Shown here: positions 54,713-63,926 of the stretch, in pieces | Layout of the letters: each line of letters opens with the position of its first letter | Numbering within the stretch: position 1 is the stretch's first letter | Source of the DNA: Myxococcus xanthus | GTDB lineage: Bacteria; Myxococcota; Myxococcia; Myxococcales; Myxococcaceae | Direction: 5' to 3' | Assembly: GCF_013116825.1 (NCBI RefSeq) | Contig: NZ_JABFNS010000017.1 | Location: 1-64,000, forward strand | DNA length: 64,000 nucleotides | Made by a program: the position numbers and the translations under genes | The notes under the pieces: generated by a model | Database searches by the model: none | Seen by the model: only the letters and a program-made list of their open reading frames with translations | What the model was told of the DNA's origin: nothing

Positions 54713-55930
54713 ATGAACGGCAGGCGCGATGACGACCGGCGATGGGGAGACAGGGAGCGGGAGCAGCGGCACTCGAGGGGCTGGGAGGACGAACACGCCC
54801 ATCCGAGGGACACCTGGGCCCGCGCCCCCGCCAGGGATGATGAGCACGGCGACGGGCGCGGGTCAGAACGCAGGGGCGGCTTCGAGCGGGACGACGCAGG
54901 CGCCGAGCGACGGCGGGGCGGGCCGCCCCCGGGCCACCACCGCCGAGGCGGTTGGGCCTCCGAGGATGATGCGCTTCCACGCTCCTTCGACAGCGAGCGA
55001 CACTTCCGGGACGCCGCGAGGGACCGGGACACACGCGACTTCCAACAAGACGTCGACTTCGGACGCGCCGCGCGCGCCCTGGACCAGGGCCGGGAGTATG
55101 GCCGCGACTTCGACCTGGACCGGGAGCTGGACCGCCGTGCCCGGCACTTCGACCCGGAGCGCATCGCCAGACGGCCCGGCTACAGCCCCAGCGGCACGTT
55201 CCGCGAAGTCGCGGAGGACTGGCGCCTGGAGCCTCCCTACCTCGGCGTCCTGGAGGACGTGGGGACGGAGGGAGGACGTCGGGGCGGCCGTGAGATACCA
55301 GAGCGCCGGGGGCACGGCGGGAGGCGCCATGGCCACGGGGGCGCCGACGACGCCCACGAGCGCCGCCGACGGGAAGCGGGCGGCATGGACCGGAGCCGAC
55401 CCTGGCGTGCCGCCAGCCACATGGCCGAAACGGATGTCCGCTACGGGGGCACACAACCCGCGGGCCATGGCCCCGGTGTGGAGAACATGGCGCCACCGTG
55501 GGATGGGTACTCCACCAGTCCGTCACGGCCGGATGACCACGACCTGGGCCAAGGTGGCTTCTCGGGTAGGCGCTACCGGCCCGAAGGCCCTGTGAGGGCG
55601 CCCCCCCGGGGACGCGCGCCGCGAGGCTACCGGCGCTCCAGCGAGCGAATCCTGGCGGACCTCTGCGACCGACTGATGCAGAGCTGGGTGGACGCCGAGG
55701 ACGTGGACATCCGCGTGCGGGACGGCGTGGTGCTGCTGGCCGGCGTGGTGCGCAGCCAGGATGAACGGCACGCGACGGAAGCGCTCGCCCGGGACGTGCT
55801 GGGAGTGAAGGAGGTCATCAACGACATTCGCATCGACCGCGAGGACGGCGTCGTGGACCGGCCCGCGTCACGCAGCCCCGTCCAGACTCCGGGCCTGGAC
55901 GCCTCCGACGACGACTCGCTGCATTCGTGA
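54713..55930 (+). CDS. BON-domain protein with long charged disordered N-terminus
   Basis: The protein is 405 residues from ATG 54713 with an AGGAGG about nine bases upstream. Residues 1-325 are low-complexity, rich in Arg, Asp, Gly, Glu and His (blocks such as DDDRRWGDREREQRH, GGRRHGHGG), with no signal peptide. Residues ~330-385 form one BON domain: LADLCDRLMQSWVDAEDVDI, VRDGVVLLAGVV and ALARDVLGVKEVINDIRIDR. BON domains bind membranes or ligands. The charged region could interact with nucleic acid or polyanions. It is divergent from the molybdoenzyme gene across 248 bases that show no clear motif. Confidence 0.85.
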   Translation: MNGRRDDDRRWGDREREQRHSRGWEDEHAHPRDTWARAPARDDEHGDGRGSERRGGFERDDAGAERRRGGPPPGHHRRGGWASEDDALPRSFDSERHFRDAARDRDTRDFQQDVDFGRAARALDQGREYGRDFDLDRELDRRARHFDPERIARRPGYSPSGTFREVAEDWRLEPPYLGVLEDVGTEGGRRGGREIPERRGHGGRRHGHGGADDAHERRRREAGGMDRSRPWRAASHMAETDVRYGGTQPAGHGPGVENMAPPWDGYSTSPSRPDDHDLGQGGFSGRRYRPEGPVRAPPRGRAPRGYRRSSERILADLCDRLMQSWVDAEDVDIRVRDGVVLLAGVVRSQDERHATEALARDVLGVKEVINDIRIDREDGVVDRPASRSPVQTPGLDASDDDSLHS

Positions 55931-56038
55931 GGCGGCGGACGCGACGCGGCGCGACGCGGACATCGCGGTGGCCCGGAAGCACCCCGGTTCAGGTAGTGTG
56001 CCGGGCCTTTCCGTCCGCCACACTCTAGGAGTCCGCTC

Positions 56039-57694
56039 ATGTCCCGCGTCATCCGCGCCCCCCACGGTTCCACCCTGTCCTGCAAGGGCTGGGTCCAGGA
56101 GGCCGCGCTCCGGATGTTGATGAACAACCTCGACCCGGACGTCGCCGAGCGCCCCGAGGACCTCGTCGTCTATGGCGGCACCGGCAAGGCCGCCCGCGAC
56201 TGGCCCTCCTTCGACCGCATCGTGTCGAGCCTCCAGAACCTGGGCGACGATGAGACCCTGCTCGTCCAGTCCGGCAAGCCCGTGGGCATCTTCCGCACGC
56301 ACCCGGACGCGCCGCGCGTGCTCATCGCCAACTCCAACCTCGTGGGCCGCTGGGCCACCTGGGAGCACTTCCACGAGTTGGAGAAGAAGGGCCTGATGAT
56401 GTACGGCCAGATGACCGCGGGCTCGTGGATCTACATCGGCACGCAGGGCATCCTCCAGGGCACCTACGAGACCTTCGCCGCCGCCGGCCGCTTCCACTTC
56501 GGCACCGACGACCTGGCGGGCCGCCTCATCCTCTCCGGCGGTCTGGGTGGCATGGGTGGCGCGCAGCCGCTGGCCGCCACCATGAACAACGCGGTGTTCC
56601 TCGGCGTGGAGATCGACCCCACGCGCGCTCGCCGCCGCGTGGAGACGCGCTACCTGGACGTCGTCGCCAAGGACCTGGATGAGGCGCTGGCCCTGGTGAA
56701 GGACGCCCAGGAGAAGCGCGTGGGCCGCTCCATCGCCGTCATCGGCAACGCGGCGTCGGTGTTCCGCGAGCTGTACCGCCGCGGCATCAAGCCGGACCTC
56801 GTCACGGACCAGACGAGCGCCCACGACCCGCTCAACGGCTACATCCCCACGGACCTGTCGCTGGAGGCCGCCGCCGAGCTGCGGCAGCGGGATCCGGAGG
56901 CGTACGTCCGCCGCGCGCGCGAGTCGATGATGATGCACGTGCAGGCGATGAACGACTTCCAGAAGGCCGGCAGCCACGTCTTCGACTACGGCAACAACCT
57001 GCGCGGCCAGGCGGAGCTGGGCGGCATGGAGAACGCCTTCGAGTTCCCCGGCTTCGTCCCCGCCTACATCCGTCCCCTCTTCTGCGAGGGCATGGGGCCC
57101 TTCCGCTGGGTGGCGCTCTCCGGGGACCCGGAGGACATCCGCGTCACCGACCGCGTGGTGCGCGAGCTGTTCCCCCAGAAGGCCTCGCTCCAGCGCTGGC
57201 TGAACATGGCCGAGGAGCGCGTGGCGTTCCAGGGCCTGCCCTCGCGCATCTGCTGGCTGGGGTATGGCGAGCGCGCCAAGGCGGGCCTCGCGTTCAACGA
57301 GCTGGTGCGCAAGGGCGAGGTGAAGGCGCCCATCGTCATCGGCCGGGACCACCTGGACTGCGGCTCGGTGGCGTCGCCCAACCGCGAGACGGAGGCGATG
57401 AAGGACGGCACGGACGCGGTCGCGGACTGGCCCATCCTCAACGCGCTGGTGAACGCGGTGAACGGCGCCTCGTGGGTGTCCTTCCACCACGGCGGCGGCG
57501 TGGGCATGGGCTACTCGCTGCACGCCGGTCAGGTCATCGTCGCGGACGGAACGCCGGAGGCCGCGCGCCGCATCGAGCGCGTGCTCACCAGCGACCCCGG
57601 CATGGGCGTGCTGCGCCACGCGGACGCGGGCTACCCGGAGGCCATCGAGGTGGCGAAAGAGCGCGGCGTGAAGATTCCCGGCATCACCACCTGA
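56039..57694 (+). CDS. hutU: Urocanate hydratase
   Basis: The protein is 551 residues, full length for the family. It has [82 protein letters not shown] and [20 protein letters not shown], which form the NAD-binding and active-site regions. It converts urocanate to imidazolone propionate with tightly bound NAD as catalyst. It is followed after 20 bases by a lipoprotein gene and then hutI. hutH and the last steps of the pathway are not in the window. Confidence 0.96.
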   Translation: MSRVIRAPHGSTLSCKGWVQEAALRMLMNNLDPDVAERPEDLVVYGGTGKAARDWPSFDRIVSSLQNLGDDETLLVQSGKPVGIFRTHPDAPRVLIANSNLVGRWATWEHFHELEKKGLMMYGQMTAGSWIYIGTQGILQGTYETFAAAGRFHFGTDDLAGRLILSGGLGGMGGAQPLAATMNNAVFLGVEIDPTRARRRVETRYLDVVAKDLDEALALVKDAQEKRVGRSIAVIGNAASVFRELYRRGIKPDLVTDQTSAHDPLNGYIPTDLSLEAAAELRQRDPEAYVRRARESMMMHVQAMNDFQKAGSHVFDYGNNLRGQAELGGMENAFEFPGFVPAYIRPLFCEGMGPFRWVALSGDPEDIRVTDRVVRELFPQKASLQRWLNMAEERVAFQGLPSRICWLGYGERAKAGLAFNELVRKGEVKAPIVIGRDHLDCGSVASPNRETEAMKDGTDAVADWPILNALVNAVNGASWVSFHHGGGVGMGYSLHAGQVIVADGTPEAARRIERVLTSDPGMGVLRHADAGYPEAIEVAKERGVKIPGITT

Positions 57695-57714
57695 AGATGA
57701 AGCAGGAGGCCGCA

Positions 57715-58452
57715 GTGAAGCGCTTGTGCGCGGCAGGAGTCGGACTGTGGGGCGCCGCCGTCGTGGGATTGACGGGGTGCGCCCCCACGGCGATGGGCCC
57801 CATGGTGATGCGGATGGGGCCCGGGGCGCCGGACCGCAACGTCATGCAGGTCGGCATGCGCTCCGGCCCCCGGTTGAGCGCGCCCATCGCGGGGACGCAG
57901 GGCGGCCTCGGAACGGGAAACAGCTTTCGGGGAAACGAGTCGAGCTTCTCCACGCAGCAGTGGGGCGTGGCGTTCGACGCGGCCCTGACGGTGCCCGTGT
58001 CCGAGCGGCTGCACCTGCACACCGGACTTCAGGGTGAGTTCCTCCTGCCCATCCCGCTGCCCGGGTACGGGCTGTACGCCGGGGCCTCGTACTACGTGGG
58101 CTCGGAGCGGCTGGGCCTGGCCCCGGCGTTGTCGCTGCGAGGCGCCAGTGATTTCGGGCTGGGCACCCCGCGCGGCGGGCCGGGCACCATCTTCGGCGCG
58201 GAGGTGTCGTGCGCGCTCACGATGCAGCCGGAGAAGAAGGTGTCCATTGGCCTGGTGCCCTTCGCGTCGTGGCACACGGTGGCGTCGCACGGGCGCAACG
58301 AGCAAGCGTTGTATTACGGCGGCGTGGTGGCGGCGCGCGTCTCCTGGGGCGGAAAGAACGACTTCGAGCTGTCGGGCGGATTCGGCCGCGCGAAGGTTGG
58401 CAAGAGTGTGAGCTGGAACGTGCCCATCATGGGCGCACGCGGAGGACGTTGA
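57715..58452 (+). CDS. Outer-membrane-type beta-barrel lipoprotein within the hut operon
   Basis: The protein is 245 residues from GTG 57715, which has an AGGAGG six bases upstream and begins a lipoprotein signal (KRLCAAGVGLWGAAVVGLTG then Cys). ATG 57697 would add six residues. The mature protein is Gly-rich with alternating strands typical of a small barrel or outer-membrane protein (WGVAFDAALTVPVSERLHLH, GAEVSCALTMQPEKKVSIGL, GGVVAARVSWGGKNDFELSG). I do not recognise the family. It lies between hutU and hutI with 3-20-base gaps, so it is cotranscribed; a link to histidine or urocanate uptake is possible but unproven. Confidence 0.8.
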   Translation: MKRLCAAGVGLWGAAVVGLTGCAPTAMGPMVMRMGPGAPDRNVMQVGMRSGPRLSAPIAGTQGGLGTGNSFRGNESSFSTQQWGVAFDAALTVPVSERLHLHTGLQGEFLLPIPLPGYGLYAGASYYVGSERLGLAPALSLRGASDFGLGTPRGGPGTIFGAEVSCALTMQPEKKVSIGLVPFASWHTVASHGRNEQALYYGGVVAARVSWGGKNDFELSGGFGRAKVGKSVSWNVPIMGARGGR

Positions 58453-58455
58453 GCC

Positions 58456-59721
58456 ATGGACGTGCTGGACCTGCTGGTGCGCAACACCTCCGAAGTGCTG
58501 ACGGTGGAAGGCTCGCACCGCGAGCGCGCGGAGGACGCCCTCACCCCACGCCCAGGCGCGGTGGTGGGTGTGCGTGAGGGACGCATCGCCTACGTGGGCC
58601 CCGAGGCCGGCCTCCCCGCGGGCGCGGTGGGCCCTGGCACCGAGGTGGTGGACGCCCAGGGTGGCTTCGTGGGCCCCGGCTTCGTGGACCCCCACACGCA
58701 CCTCGTCTTCGCCGGCGAGCGCTCGGCGGAGTTCGACCTGCGCAACCAGGGCGCCACCTACCTGGAGATTGCCAAGGCGGGCGGTGGCATCGCCGGCACG
58801 GTGCGGGCAACGCGGGCCGCGAGCGAGGAGGAGCTGGTGCGGCTCGCCCTCCCCCGCACGAAGCGCCTGTTGGAGCAGGGCGTCACGACGGCGGAGGTGA
58901 AGAGCGGCTACGGGCTCGACCTGGCGACGGAGCTGAAGATGCTGCGCGCCGTGCGGCGGCTCGGGACGCTGACGCCGCTGGAGCTGGTCCCCACGCTGCT
59001 GTGCGCGCACGCCGTGCCGGAGGAGTACCGCGGCAAGCGCGAGGACTACGTGCGGCTGTGCATCGAGGAGATTCTTCCCGCCGTCGCGCGCGAGGGGCTG
59101 GCGCGCTTCTGTGACGTTTTCGTGGAGGACAGCGCCTTCACCGTGGACGAGGCGCGCCGCATCTTGAGCGCGGGCCGGGCACTCGGAATGGTGCCGCGGC
59201 TGCATGCGGACCAGCTCACCGCGTGTGGCGCCTCCGAGCTCGCCGCGGAGCTGGGAGCCGCCACGGCGGACCACCTGGAGCAGGTGACGGACGCGGGGCT
59301 CAAGGCGTTGGCGGACGCCAACGTCACGGCGGTGCTCGTTCCCACCTCCACGCTGTTCCTGCGCATGCGGCCCTACGCGCCTGGACGCCGCATCCGCGAT
59401 GCGGGGCTCAACGTCGCTTTGGGTACCAACGTCAATCCCGGTTCCGCCATGAGCGAAAACACAGCACTGGCGCTGGGACTCGCCTGTCTGGAAAACGGGC
59501 TTACTGCGGCAGAGGCGTATTGGGGAGCCACCCGTGGCGCGGCGGTGTCGTTGGGGCTGCAACAGCACGGAAGGCTGACCGTGGGTGACGCGGGCGACCT
59601 GGTGGTCTTCAGCTGTGCTTCGTACCGCCACCTGCCCTACCATCTAGGCGTAGCGCACGCGCGAGTGGTCGTGAAGGCTGGACGCATCGCTGTCCGGCAG
59701 CAGATGGAAGGTTGCGCGTGA
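58456..59721 (+). CDS. hutI: Imidazolonepropionase
   Basis: The protein is 421 residues. It has the amidohydrolase fold with metal-binding FVDPHTHLVFAGER, YLEIAKAGGGIAGTVRATRA, TTAEVKSGYGLDLATELKML, HADQLTACGASELAAELGA and NVALGTNVNPGSAMSENTAL. It opens the imidazolone ring to give N-formimino-glutamate. It is the third gene of the hut unit, starting three bases after the lipoprotein stop. Confidence 0.95.
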   Translation: MDVLDLLVRNTSEVLTVEGSHRERAEDALTPRPGAVVGVREGRIAYVGPEAGLPAGAVGPGTEVVDAQGGFVGPGFVDPHTHLVFAGERSAEFDLRNQGATYLEIAKAGGGIAGTVRATRAASEEELVRLALPRTKRLLEQGVTTAEVKSGYGLDLATELKMLRAVRRLGTLTPLELVPTLLCAHAVPEEYRGKREDYVRLCIEEILPAVAREGLARFCDVFVEDSAFTVDEARRILSAGRALGMVPRLHADQLTACGASELAAELGAATADHLEQVTDAGLKALADANVTAVLVPTSTLFLRMRPYAPGRRIRDAGLNVALGTNVNPGSAMSENTALALGLACLENGLTAAEAYWGATRGAAVSLGLQQHGRLTVGDAGDLVVFSCASYRHLPYHLGVAHARVVVKAGRIAVRQQMEGCA

Positions 59722-59811
59722 ACCGGCGTCGCAGAGACACAGCGGCTCCGAGTGGATAAAGACAGGACGACATCCGTCAGGGCCGGACGTTAAGAGTATT
59801 CGTTGCTAGCC

Positions 59812-60675
59812 ATGTGCCGACTATTTGGATTCCGTTCAGCGATTCCCGCCGCGGTGCACCCTTCGTTGGTGACGGAGAAGAACTCGCTCCTCATCCAGTC
59901 GCGCGAGCACAAGGATGGATGGGGCATCGCGGCCTACGGCGCCGAGCAGGCGCCGGTGGTGGCGCACGGTGTGGGGCCCGCGCACAGCGACCCGGACTTC
60001 GAGCGGGTGAGCAGCCGGGTATCCTCGCACACGGTGGTGGCGCACATCCGGTTGGCCTCGGTGGGCGCGGTGGAGCTGCGCAACTCGCACCCCTTCCTGC
60101 ATGGCCGCTGGTCGTTCGTGCACAACGGGACGCTGCGGGAGTTCGCGCAGCACCGGGCCGCCGTGGAAGCGCTCATCTGCCCGAGCCTGCGGACGAACAT
60201 CCGGGGCACCACGGACAGCGAGCGGTGCTTCTACCTGTTCCTCACCCGCTTGGGCGCCCGGCATCCGATTGACCGGAAGGTCCCCGTGGAGGCCGTGGCG
60301 CGAGCGCTGGCGGAGACGATGTCGTTGGTGGCCGCCATCACGGATGCCGTGGGACAGGATGGCCGCTCGGCGATGAACTTCCTCGTGTCCGACGGCGAGT
60401 TGATGGTGGCCTCGCGGCGCAACCGAACGCTGTTCGTGTCCACGGGCCCGTCGCGCGACGACGTGTCGACGCTGCCGGCGCCAGGGACGAAGCTGGAGCA
60501 GCTCGTCGTGGCCAGTGAGTCGCTGTGTGGTGGGCCGTACTGGGCACCGGTGGCCGAAGAGGACGTCATCGGCGTGGACGCGAACCTCGTGTTCCATCAC
60601 TGGCGCGTGCCGGAGCTCGCGGGCCCGGGCCTCTTCCCCGCCGTGAAGCCGGCCGCGTCACCCATCGTGGCCTGA
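59812..60675 (+). CDS. Class II glutamine amidotransferase (YafJ/EgtC-like)
   Basis: The protein is 287 residues from ATG 59812. The N-terminal nucleophile Cys is in place (MCRLFGFRSA). HKDGWGIAAYG, VVAHIRLASVG, NSHPFLHGRWSFVHNGTL and GTTDSERCFYLFL are the glutaminase motifs. There is no synthetase domain, so it either hydrolyses a gamma-glutamyl substrate or works with a separate partner. It lies 90 bases after hutI and converges with tsaE. The 90-base gap has no clear signal. Confidence 0.9.
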   Translation: MCRLFGFRSAIPAAVHPSLVTEKNSLLIQSREHKDGWGIAAYGAEQAPVVAHGVGPAHSDPDFERVSSRVSSHTVVAHIRLASVGAVELRNSHPFLHGRWSFVHNGTLREFAQHRAAVEALICPSLRTNIRGTTDSERCFYLFLTRLGARHPIDRKVPVEAVARALAETMSLVAAITDAVGQDGRSAMNFLVSDGELMVASRRNRTLFVSTGPSRDDVSTLPAPGTKLEQLVVASESLCGGPYWAPVAEEDVIGVDANLVFHHWRVPELAGPGLFPAVKPAASPIVA

Positions 60676-60680
60676 GGGCG

Positions 60681-61166
60681 TCAGCCCATCCACGCGTCAA
60701 GCAACGCCGCGGGCCGTACACCAAACGCCTCCGCCGTCAGCTCGCGTGCCTCGCCGCCCGCGTGCTTCAGCGTGACGCGCAGGTAGTCACGCGGCGCGGC
60801 CTGCGGAATCTTGTCCAGCCACTCCACCAGCATCGCGCTCTCGGTGCCTTCCAGGTCCAGGAAGCCCGTGGCGTACAGGTCGTCGTAGTCCGTCAGCCGG
60901 TACAGGTCCGCGTGGTACAGCGGGATGCGTCCCGAATACGGATACACAATCGCGAACGTGGGGCTCGCCACCTCGGAGCGAGGAACGTTCGCCCCGGCCG
61001 CAACTCCGCGCACCAGGTGCGTCTTTCCCGCGCCCAGGTCGCCAATCAGCCCCACGAAGTCACCGGGCTCCAGCAACTCACCCAGGCGCACACCCAGCCG
61101 GTGCGTCTCCTCGGGAGACTCCAGCCGTACCGTCCGAACACGCGCAGCCGACGCTTCCGTGCTCAT
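60681..61166 (-). CDS. tsaE: tRNA threonylcarbamoyladenosine biosynthesis ATPase TsaE
   Basis: The protein is 161 residues from ATG 61166. LIGDLGAGKTHLVRGVA is the P-loop, followed by SEVASPTFAIVYPYSGRIPL, YHADLYRLTDYDDLYATGFL and LVEWLDKIP. It is the ATPase that, with TsaB and TsaD, makes t6A37 in tRNAs. The start overlaps the nnr stop by ATGA, a common coupling. It is the last gene of the glmM-pdxJ-acpS-nnr-tsaE run. Confidence 0.94.
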   Translation of the reverse strand: MSTEASAARVRTVRLESPEETHRLGVRLGELLEPGDFVGLIGDLGAGKTHLVRGVAAGANVPRSEVASPTFAIVYPYSGRIPLYHADLYRLTDYDDLYATGFLDLEGTESAMLVEWLDKIPQAAPRDYLRVTLKHAGGEARELTAEAFGVRPAALLDAWMG

Positions 61167-62698
61167 CGCTCCCACCGCAGCCACACCTCGCACAGCCCCT
61201 GCTCCACGATGTCCCCCGCAACCAATCCCAGTTGCCCGCGCTTCGCCGCCGCCAGGTCCCCAGCGAGCCCGTGCGCGTACACCGCCGTCCAGATGGCCGA
61301 GGGCACTGGAAACGACTGAGCCAGGAACGCGCCACAAATCCCGGACAAGACATCCCCCGAGCCCCCCGTCGCCATGCCCGGGTTGCCCGTGGTGTTCAGG
61401 TACACGCGCCCGTCCGCGTCACTCGTCAGCGTCCGGTCTCCCTTCAGCACGAGCGTCACCTTCAAGCCCACGGAGAACTGCCGCGCCATATCCAGCCGGT
61501 GTGCTTGGACTTCCTTCGTGGACTTGCCCGTCAGCCGGGCCATCTCTCCCGGGTGCGGCGTCATCACCACCGGCCCCTTCGCCCGGCGCAGCACCGACAA
61601 GTCCGTGGCCACCGCATTGAGCGCGTCCGCATCCAGCACCGCGGGCGCCTCCACGCGCGACAACAGCTCGCCAATCAGCACCCCCGTCTCTGGCCCCCGA
61701 GGAATCCCCGGCCCGATGACGAGCGCATCCTTCCCCTCCGCCGCCGCCACCAGCGCGTCCAGGTCACCCATGCCCAGCGGCCCAGAAGCCTCCAGCGGGA
61801 TGCCCATGATTTCCGCTGAATGCGCCTGGATGGTGTCCAGCGCATCCGCGCGAGCGGCCACTGTCACGAGACCCGCCCCGGAGCGCAGCGCCGCCTTCGC
61901 CACCAGCGCCGCAGCCCCCGTCTTTCCCCGGCTGCCCGCCACCACCAGCACGTGGCCAAAGGTCCCCTTGTGGGAGTCCGCCTTCCGCGCCGGCAATGTG
62001 CGGCGCGCGTCCGACTCCTCCACCACGAAGAGCTCAGGACCCGAGACCTCGTTCGAGGACTCGCCCCCCATGCCAATGTCCACCTGGTGCACGCGGCCAC
62101 ACAGCGAGGCCCCCGGCTCCAGCACCTGCCCCGGCTTGAGGAAGCCGAACGCCACGGTGGCGTCCGCCTCCACACAGGGCGAGAAAGGCACCCCCGTGTC
62201 GCTCTGAAGCCCGGACGGCACATCCGCCGCCACGACCTTGGCCCCTGCTGCCCGCCAGCCGCGAATCGCCGACACGGCGTCCGCGAAGGCCCCCGCGGGT
62301 GCACGACTCAAGCCCGTGCCAAAGAGCGCGTCCACCACCACGTCACCGCGCCTGGCCGGCTCCACGGACTCCAGCGTGCGCGGCGTCACACCGAAGCCCT
62401 TCACCGCCTCCACGTTCCGGCGCGCCTCGGGCGTCAGCTTCGCGGCGTCGCCTACCATCACCACCGACACGCAGGCGCCGCCCTCCCGGAGGAAGCGCGC
62501 GGCCACCAGCCCGTCCCCTCCATTGTTGCCCGGTCCACACACCACCACGAAGCGCCCACCCGGGCCGATGAGCCCCCGAGCCACCTCCGCGAGCCCCCGC
62601 CCGGCATTCTCCATCAGCAACGCGGAGGGCATGCCGTGGCGGGCTTCGGCGGCCTGCTCGGCCTGACGCATCTGGGCGGCGGTGAGGACGCGCAACAT
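61163..62698 (-). CDS. nnr: Bifunctional NAD(P)HX epimerase/dehydratase
   Basis: The protein is 511 residues from ATG 62698. The N-terminal epimerase (~1-215) has SALLMENAGRGLAEVA, VVCGPGNNGGDGLVAARFL and VVDALFGTGLSRAPAG. The C-terminal ADP-dependent dehydratase (~230-511) has HKGTFGHVLVVAGSRGKTGA, ALVIGPGIPRG, VVMTPHPGEMARLTGKS, LKVTLVLKGDRTLT and NPGMATGGSGDVLSG. The enzyme repairs hydrated NADH and NADPH. It sits four bases after acpS and overlaps tsaE. Confidence 0.94.
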   Translation of the reverse strand: MLRVLTAAQMRQAEQAAEARHGMPSALLMENAGRGLAEVARGLIGPGGRFVVVCGPGNNGGDGLVAARFLREGGACVSVVMVGDAAKLTPEARRNVEAVKGFGVTPRTLESVEPARRGDVVVDALFGTGLSRAPAGAFADAVSAIRGWRAAGAKVVAADVPSGLQSDTGVPFSPCVEADATVAFGFLKPGQVLEPGASLCGRVHQVDIGMGGESSNEVSGPELFVVEESDARRTLPARKADSHKGTFGHVLVVAGSRGKTGAAALVAKAALRSGAGLVTVAARADALDTIQAHSAEIMGIPLEASGPLGMGDLDALVAAAEGKDALVIGPGIPRGPETGVLIGELLSRVEAPAVLDADALNAVATDLSVLRRAKGPVVMTPHPGEMARLTGKSTKEVQAHRLDMARQFSVGLKVTLVLKGDRTLTSDADGRVYLNTTGNPGMATGGSGDVLSGICGAFLAQSFPVPSAIWTAVYAHGLAGDLAAAKRGQLGLVAGDIVEQGLCEVWLRWER

Positions 62699-62702
62699 GG
62701 GT

Positions 62703-63083
62703 TCAATCCCCCTTCGATTGGAGCACCACCGTGGCGGCGGCGACGTCCGCATCGTGGGTCAGCGCGAGGAAGGCCTCCAGCCCTCGCGCCTCCATGACCT
62801 CCAGGGCCACGCCGGACAGTGCGAAATAAGGCGCTCCGCCCTGCCGCCGGACCTCCATGTCCTTCCAGCGGATGCCCGGCGGGGCGCCCAGCGCCTTCAC
62901 CAGGGCCTCCTTGGCGGCGAAGCGCGCGGCGTAGGCACTGGCCGCGTCGCTGCGCCGGCCGCAGAGGGCCCGCTCCGCCTCGGTGTAGACGCGGTTCAGA
63001 AAGGGCTCCGCGCGTGGCCCGTCCAGGATGCGCTGGATGCGGGAGATGGAGCAGATGTCCAGACCCAGGCCGCGGATTCCCAT
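62703..63083 (-). CDS. acpS: Holo-[acyl-carrier-protein] synthase
   Basis: The protein is 126 residues. GLGLDICSISRIQRIL (Mg-binding Asp) and YAARFAAKEALVKAL (Glu/Lys motif) are the two signatures of the AcpS group. It transfers 4'-phosphopantetheine from CoA to carrier proteins, mainly the fatty-acid ACP. It starts six bases after pdxJ. Confidence 0.93.
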   Translation of the reverse strand: MGIRGLGLDICSISRIQRILDGPRAEPFLNRVYTEAERALCGRRSDAASAYAARFAAKEALVKALGAPPGIRWKDMEVRRQGGAPYFALSGVALEVMEARGLEAFLALTHDADVAAATVVLQSKGD

Positions 63084-63089
63084 GGCGCC

Positions 63090-63833
63090 CTACCCCGGGT
63101 TGCGCATGATTTCGAGCATCTCGCGCACCGCCCGCTCGAAGCCCACCAGCACCGCGCGACCGACGATGGCGTGCCCGATGTTCAGCTCGTCGATTTCGGA
63201 GATGCGGGCAATCGGGTGCACGTTGTCGTAGTTGAGCCCATGGCCCGCGGCCACGCCCAGGCCCAGCTTGATGCCCGCCTTGGCCGCGTCGACGATGCGC
63301 GCCAGTTCCCGGGCCCGCTCCTTCTCGTTGCGCGCCTCGCAGTAGCGGCCCGTGTGCAGTTCGATGCGGTCCGCGTTCACCTTGTGCGCCGCCCGCACCT
63401 GGTCCAGGTCCGGGTCGATGAAGAGCGAGACGGCAATCTCGCCGTCCTTCAGGTTCTTGATGATCTTCGCGATGTGCTCGCGCTGGTTGGCGACCTCCAG
63501 GCCACCCTCCGTGGTGAGCTCCTCGCGGCGCTCGGGCACCAGCGTCACCACGTCCGGCTTGTGCTCATAGGCGAGCTTCACCATCTCCGCGGTGGCGGCC
63601 ATCTCCAGGTTCAGGAGCGTCTGCACCGTCTCACGGAGGATGCGCAAATCCCGGTCCTGGATGTGACGCCGGTCCTCACGCAGGTGGATGGTGATTTGCT
63701 GTGCGCCGGCGAGCTCCGCCAGCGCCGCGGCCGTCACCGGATCCGGATACGTGGTGCGCCTCGCCTGACGCAGCGTCGCCACATGGTCCACGTTGACACC
63801 CAGTCGCTGTCCCATCGACCGCACCTCGCTCAT
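63090..63833 (-). CDS. pdxJ: Pyridoxine 5'-phosphate synthase
   Basis: The protein is 247 residues; an in-frame ATG at 63815 would give the usual start just before [20 protein letters not shown]. It has [39 protein letters not shown] and [15 protein letters not shown], and the closing [31 protein letters not shown]. It condenses aminoacetone phosphate and deoxyxylulose phosphate in the deoxyxylulose route to vitamin B6. Confidence 0.94.
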   Translation of the reverse strand: MSEVRSMGQRLGVNVDHVATLRQARRTTYPDPVTAAALAELAGAQQITIHLREDRRHIQDRDLRILRETVQTLLNLEMAATAEMVKLAYEHKPDVVTLVPERREELTTEGGLEVANQREHIAKIIKNLKDGEIAVSLFIDPDLDQVRAAHKVNADRIELHTGRYCEARNEKERARELARIVDAAKAGIKLGLGVAAGHGLNYDNVHPIARISEIDELNIGHAIVGRAVLVGFERAVREMLEIMRNPG

Positions 63834-63926
63834 GCGCGGCCATGGGATTGTCGAAAGGCCCCGGTGCGCGCCGGTCCTTCTTCACGCTGGCTGCGTCCGG
63901 AAGTCAACCACCGTTCGCAGCGGCCC

